From: Alkanophaga liquidiphilum
Lineage (GTDB): Archaea; Halobacteriota; Syntropharchaeia; Alkanophagales; B39-G2
DNA: 5,981 nt
NCBI GenBank assembly: GCA_029259535.1
Contig: JAPHEF010000065.1
Span: forward strand, 1 to 5,981
Reading direction: 5' to 3'
Position 1 is the first letter of the stretch; each line of letters begins with the position of its first letter. The notes beneath the pieces were generated by a model. It was given only the letters and a program-made list of their open reading frames with translations, ran no database searches and was not told where the DNA came from. Positions 4,373 to 5,981 of this stretch are shown here, piece after piece. Made by a program: the position numbers and the translations under genes.

Positions 4373-4465
4373 GCCTCCTCTTTTTTTGGCTGTTGCCTTA
4401 GGGAGGCGATGACTATACCGAAAGTTATAAAAAGAGCCTCCCACCTTAAAGCAAAGGGGAGGTGA
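4373..4465 (+). promoter_or_regulatory. Structured 5' leader with Shine-Dalgarno in alternative pairing
   Basis: Segment 1 is GCCTCC (4373-4378). Segment 2 is GGGAGGC (4401-4407). Segment 3 is GCCTCCC (4436-4442). Segment 4 is GGGGAGG (4456-4462), which overlaps the Shine-Dalgarno GGAGGTGA (4458-4465). Pairings 1:2 (six pairs plus flanking G-U pairs), 2:3 (seven perfect pairs) and 3:4 (six pairs plus one G-U, 14-base loop) are mutually exclusive in sequence. 3:4 would hide the ribosome site and 2:3 would free it. A T7 run (4381-4387) lies between segments 1 and 2 and could end transcripts from the distal start. Confidence 0.45.
4418..4433 (+). promoter_or_regulatory. Proximal BRE/TATA of the surface-protein gene (P3)
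   Basis: CCGAAAG (4418-4424) followed by TTATAAAAA (4425-4433) is the best BRE/TATA in the region. The predicted start near 4453 gives a leader of about 20 bases that begins just before the Shine-Dalgarno and lacks segments 1-3. Confidence 0.65.
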
Positions 4466-4471
4466 AAATTC

Positions 4472-5981
4472 GTGAAAGGAAGTAAGAGAATGGTAGGAGC
4501 GCTGCTTGCGACGATATTACTGGCATCAGTGCTCATGGCGATCACCCCTGTAAGTGCGCAAGCGGGCGCCGAGCACGTTGTGGATGTGGTGACGGAGCTT
4601 GATGGCACCACGATATACATAGGGGAGATTCTTAATGCGACGACGACGCCTGTGGTGCCGACTGCGGTCATAACGATATCGTTCGTGCAGGATGCCGAGC
4701 CTTACAACTCGTTCTCGATAACCGGGACGGGTTATGCGAAGAAGGAGATAACGCGGGCGGACGTGCCTGAGGGGAGAGAGGGGAGATACAATTATGATGC
4801 GAGCATTGACACTAACGGCGACGGCGTGGCGGACTGGACGGGTTCTGGCGTCGTTTACATTCAGGAGCCGAGTCTTGCGATAAAGATAAAGGACGAGGAC
4901 GGTGTGAAGGAGATAAGTTCGACGACGGTAGGGAAGAGCGTCACGGTGGTTGCGGACACGAACCTGCCTGACGATTTCGAGGTGAAGCTGAAGAGGGAGG
5001 ACCCGGACGGGCACGTGCACACGCAGACGATGACGCTCGGCACGCTGAAGGCGGGGCTGCTCGTGGACACTTCGGGTTGGGACGTCGGCGACCATGCGCT
5101 TTGGGTCGAGCCGGTCCAAGATGAGTGTTGGGACATCAGCAAGAGCGAGGCGCCGTGCGAGGCGAAGACGCTGACGCTTTATAAGGAGGAGATAAGCATA
5201 GAGGCTGAGAAGACCGAGCCGACGAAGCAGGAGAAGGTGAAGATCACGGTGACGGCGCCGCCGTATACGACGTTCAGCGTGACGACGACGCATCCTGAGG
5301 ATGTGGTGATGACAAGTGCGGAGGACAACCCGTTAGGGCTGGCGCCCGATACGGAGGTGAACCTGCAGGGCAACGTGCCGTTCACCGCAGAAACTGACGA
5401 AAACGGCGTCTGCGAGTTCGTCGTCTATTTCGAGGATGACCGGACGTACACGTTCAAGGTCTGGTATGACGCCCCCGATTACGACTCGGCAGACCCTGCG
5501 AAGCGGGACGACATCGACATCAAAGTTAGAGAGATCGAGGTCACGATCGAGGTTGCCAGGAGCGTTATCATCGGCGAGACCGTGACGATCAAAGGCACTG
5601 CGAGCGCGGGCACCGACGTGGACATCGTGATCGACGACGTCTTGATGTATGACGACGAGCGGCTAACCGACGGCGAGTTCGAAGTTGACTGGGACACCTC
5701 CGGGAAGACTGTCGGCAGCTACACGATTGAGGTATACGTGGACTGCGACCTTGAGGACACAGAACCCGGCTGGACTATCGGAAGCAACGTCGAAGACATC
5801 CTCGATGCCCACCCGGAAATAGATCCGGACGGCTCCGCGACGATAAGGCTCGTCGAGCCATCGGTGACGGCGGAGCTGCCGAGGACGTCTGTTGCGCAGG
5901 GCGATGACCTCGTCATAAAAGGCACCGCATACGGCGTTGACGAGGTTGATATCCTCATAGTAGGGCCGAAAGGTCTCACCG
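4472..5981 (+). CDS. Secreted S-layer-type surface protein with Ig-like repeats (3' end outside window)
   Basis: The frame is open from GTG 4472 to the window end, 503 codons plus one base. GGAGGTGA six bases upstream is a perfect eight-base Shine-Dalgarno, which fixes the start. Residues 1-31 are a Sec signal peptide: KGSKR, a hydrophobic core 8-24, and a likely cleavage after Ala29 or Ala31. The mature part is acidic, rich in Asp, Glu, Thr and Val, and beta-like. Four Ig-like units begin at about 133, 240, 355 and 464, a period of roughly 110 residues. The clearest pair is VTIKGTASAG at 371-380 and LVIKGTAYGV at 480-489. A calcium-loop-like D-T-N-G-D-G-V-A-D lies at 113-121, a C219/C229 pair could form a disulfide, and one sequon lies at Asn55. 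Comparable proteins form archaeal S-layers or cell-surface adhesins. The C-terminal anchor is not visible, so S-layer versus other surface protein is open. Confidence 0.85.
   Translation, partial: MKGSKRMVGALLATILLASVLMAITPVSAQAGAEHVVDVVTELDGTTIYIGEILNATTTPVVPTAVITISFVQDAEPYNSFSITGTGYAKKEITRADVPEGREGRYNYDASIDTNGDGVADWTGSGVVYIQEPSLAIKIKDEDGVKEISSTTVGKSVTVVADTNLPDDFEVKLKREDPDGHVHTQTMTLGTLKAGLLVDTSGWDVGDHALWVEPVQDECWDISKSEAPCEAKTLTLYKEEISIEAEKTEPTKQEKVKITVTAPPYTTFSVTTTHPEDVVMTSAEDNPLGLAPDTEVNLQGNVPFTAETDENGVCEFVVYFEDDRTYTFKVWYDAPDYDSADPAKRDDIDIKVREIEVTIEVARSVIIGETVTIKGTASAGTDVDIVIDDVLMYDDERLTDGEFEVDWDTSGKTVGSYTIEVYVDCDLEDTEPGWTIGSNVEDILDAHPEIDPDGSATIRLVEPSVTAELPRTSVAQGDDLVIKGTAYGVDEVDILIVGPKGLT

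Noticed and set aside
4526..5293. 255-codon minus-strand open frame opposite the surface-protein gene
   Set aside because: It is extremely Arg-rich and low in complexity, as expected from the antisense of a GCG/ACG/GAC-biased gene. The plus-strand frame has a perfect Shine-Dalgarno, a signal peptide and repeats.

Overview
The window looks archaeal and probably euryarchaeal. The protein set points that way: a second-type archaeal Sm-like protein, a NikR of the archaeal form, an ADP-forming acyl-CoA synthetase alpha subunit, an EMC6-like membrane protein and a secreted S-layer-type protein with Ig-like repeats. The signals agree: A/T-rich TATA boxes with purine-rich BRE stretches, and Shine-Dalgarno sequences of the GGTGA type. 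Codon use is rich in AGA/AGG and ATA. An anaerobic methane- or alkane-metabolising lineage (such as ANME-1 or Syntrophoarchaeum) would fit the nickel regulator, the acyl-CoA synthetase and the large surface protein, but that placement is inference only.

Layout. Bases 1-352 (+) are the 3' part of an AMMECR1-family gene. Facing it is a previously unlisted 46-codon Cys-rich small gene (381-521, -) with its own BRE/TATA and ribosome binding site. Bases 612-735 hold a nested inverted-repeat structure. Three minus-strand genes follow, read right to left: acyl-CoA synthetase (2926-1412), nikR (1424-1026, overlapping it by 13 bases) and SmAP2 (960-736, probably also with its own promoter). A short divergent promoter region (2927-2973) separates them from a plus-strand pair: EMC6-like protein and an all-helical unknown. 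A convergent gap with a long hairpin leads to a small tail-anchored protein (4031-3747, -).

Bases 4032-4471 (440 bases) contain no gene I can support. They are a regulatory region with a minus-strand promoter, two dyad elements, three plus-strand TATA boxes and a leader with alternating complementary segments. This drives a long secreted protein that starts with GTG at 4472 and runs open off the window end (503 codons visible).

The most notable points are: the S-layer leader, in which the Shine-Dalgarno can be paired in one of several mutually exclusive stems; the three-way-junction element beside the SmAP2 stop; the hidden Cys-rich small gene; and two independent tandem duplications (22 and 19 bases) that each copy the 3' end of a minus-strand gene including its stop codon.
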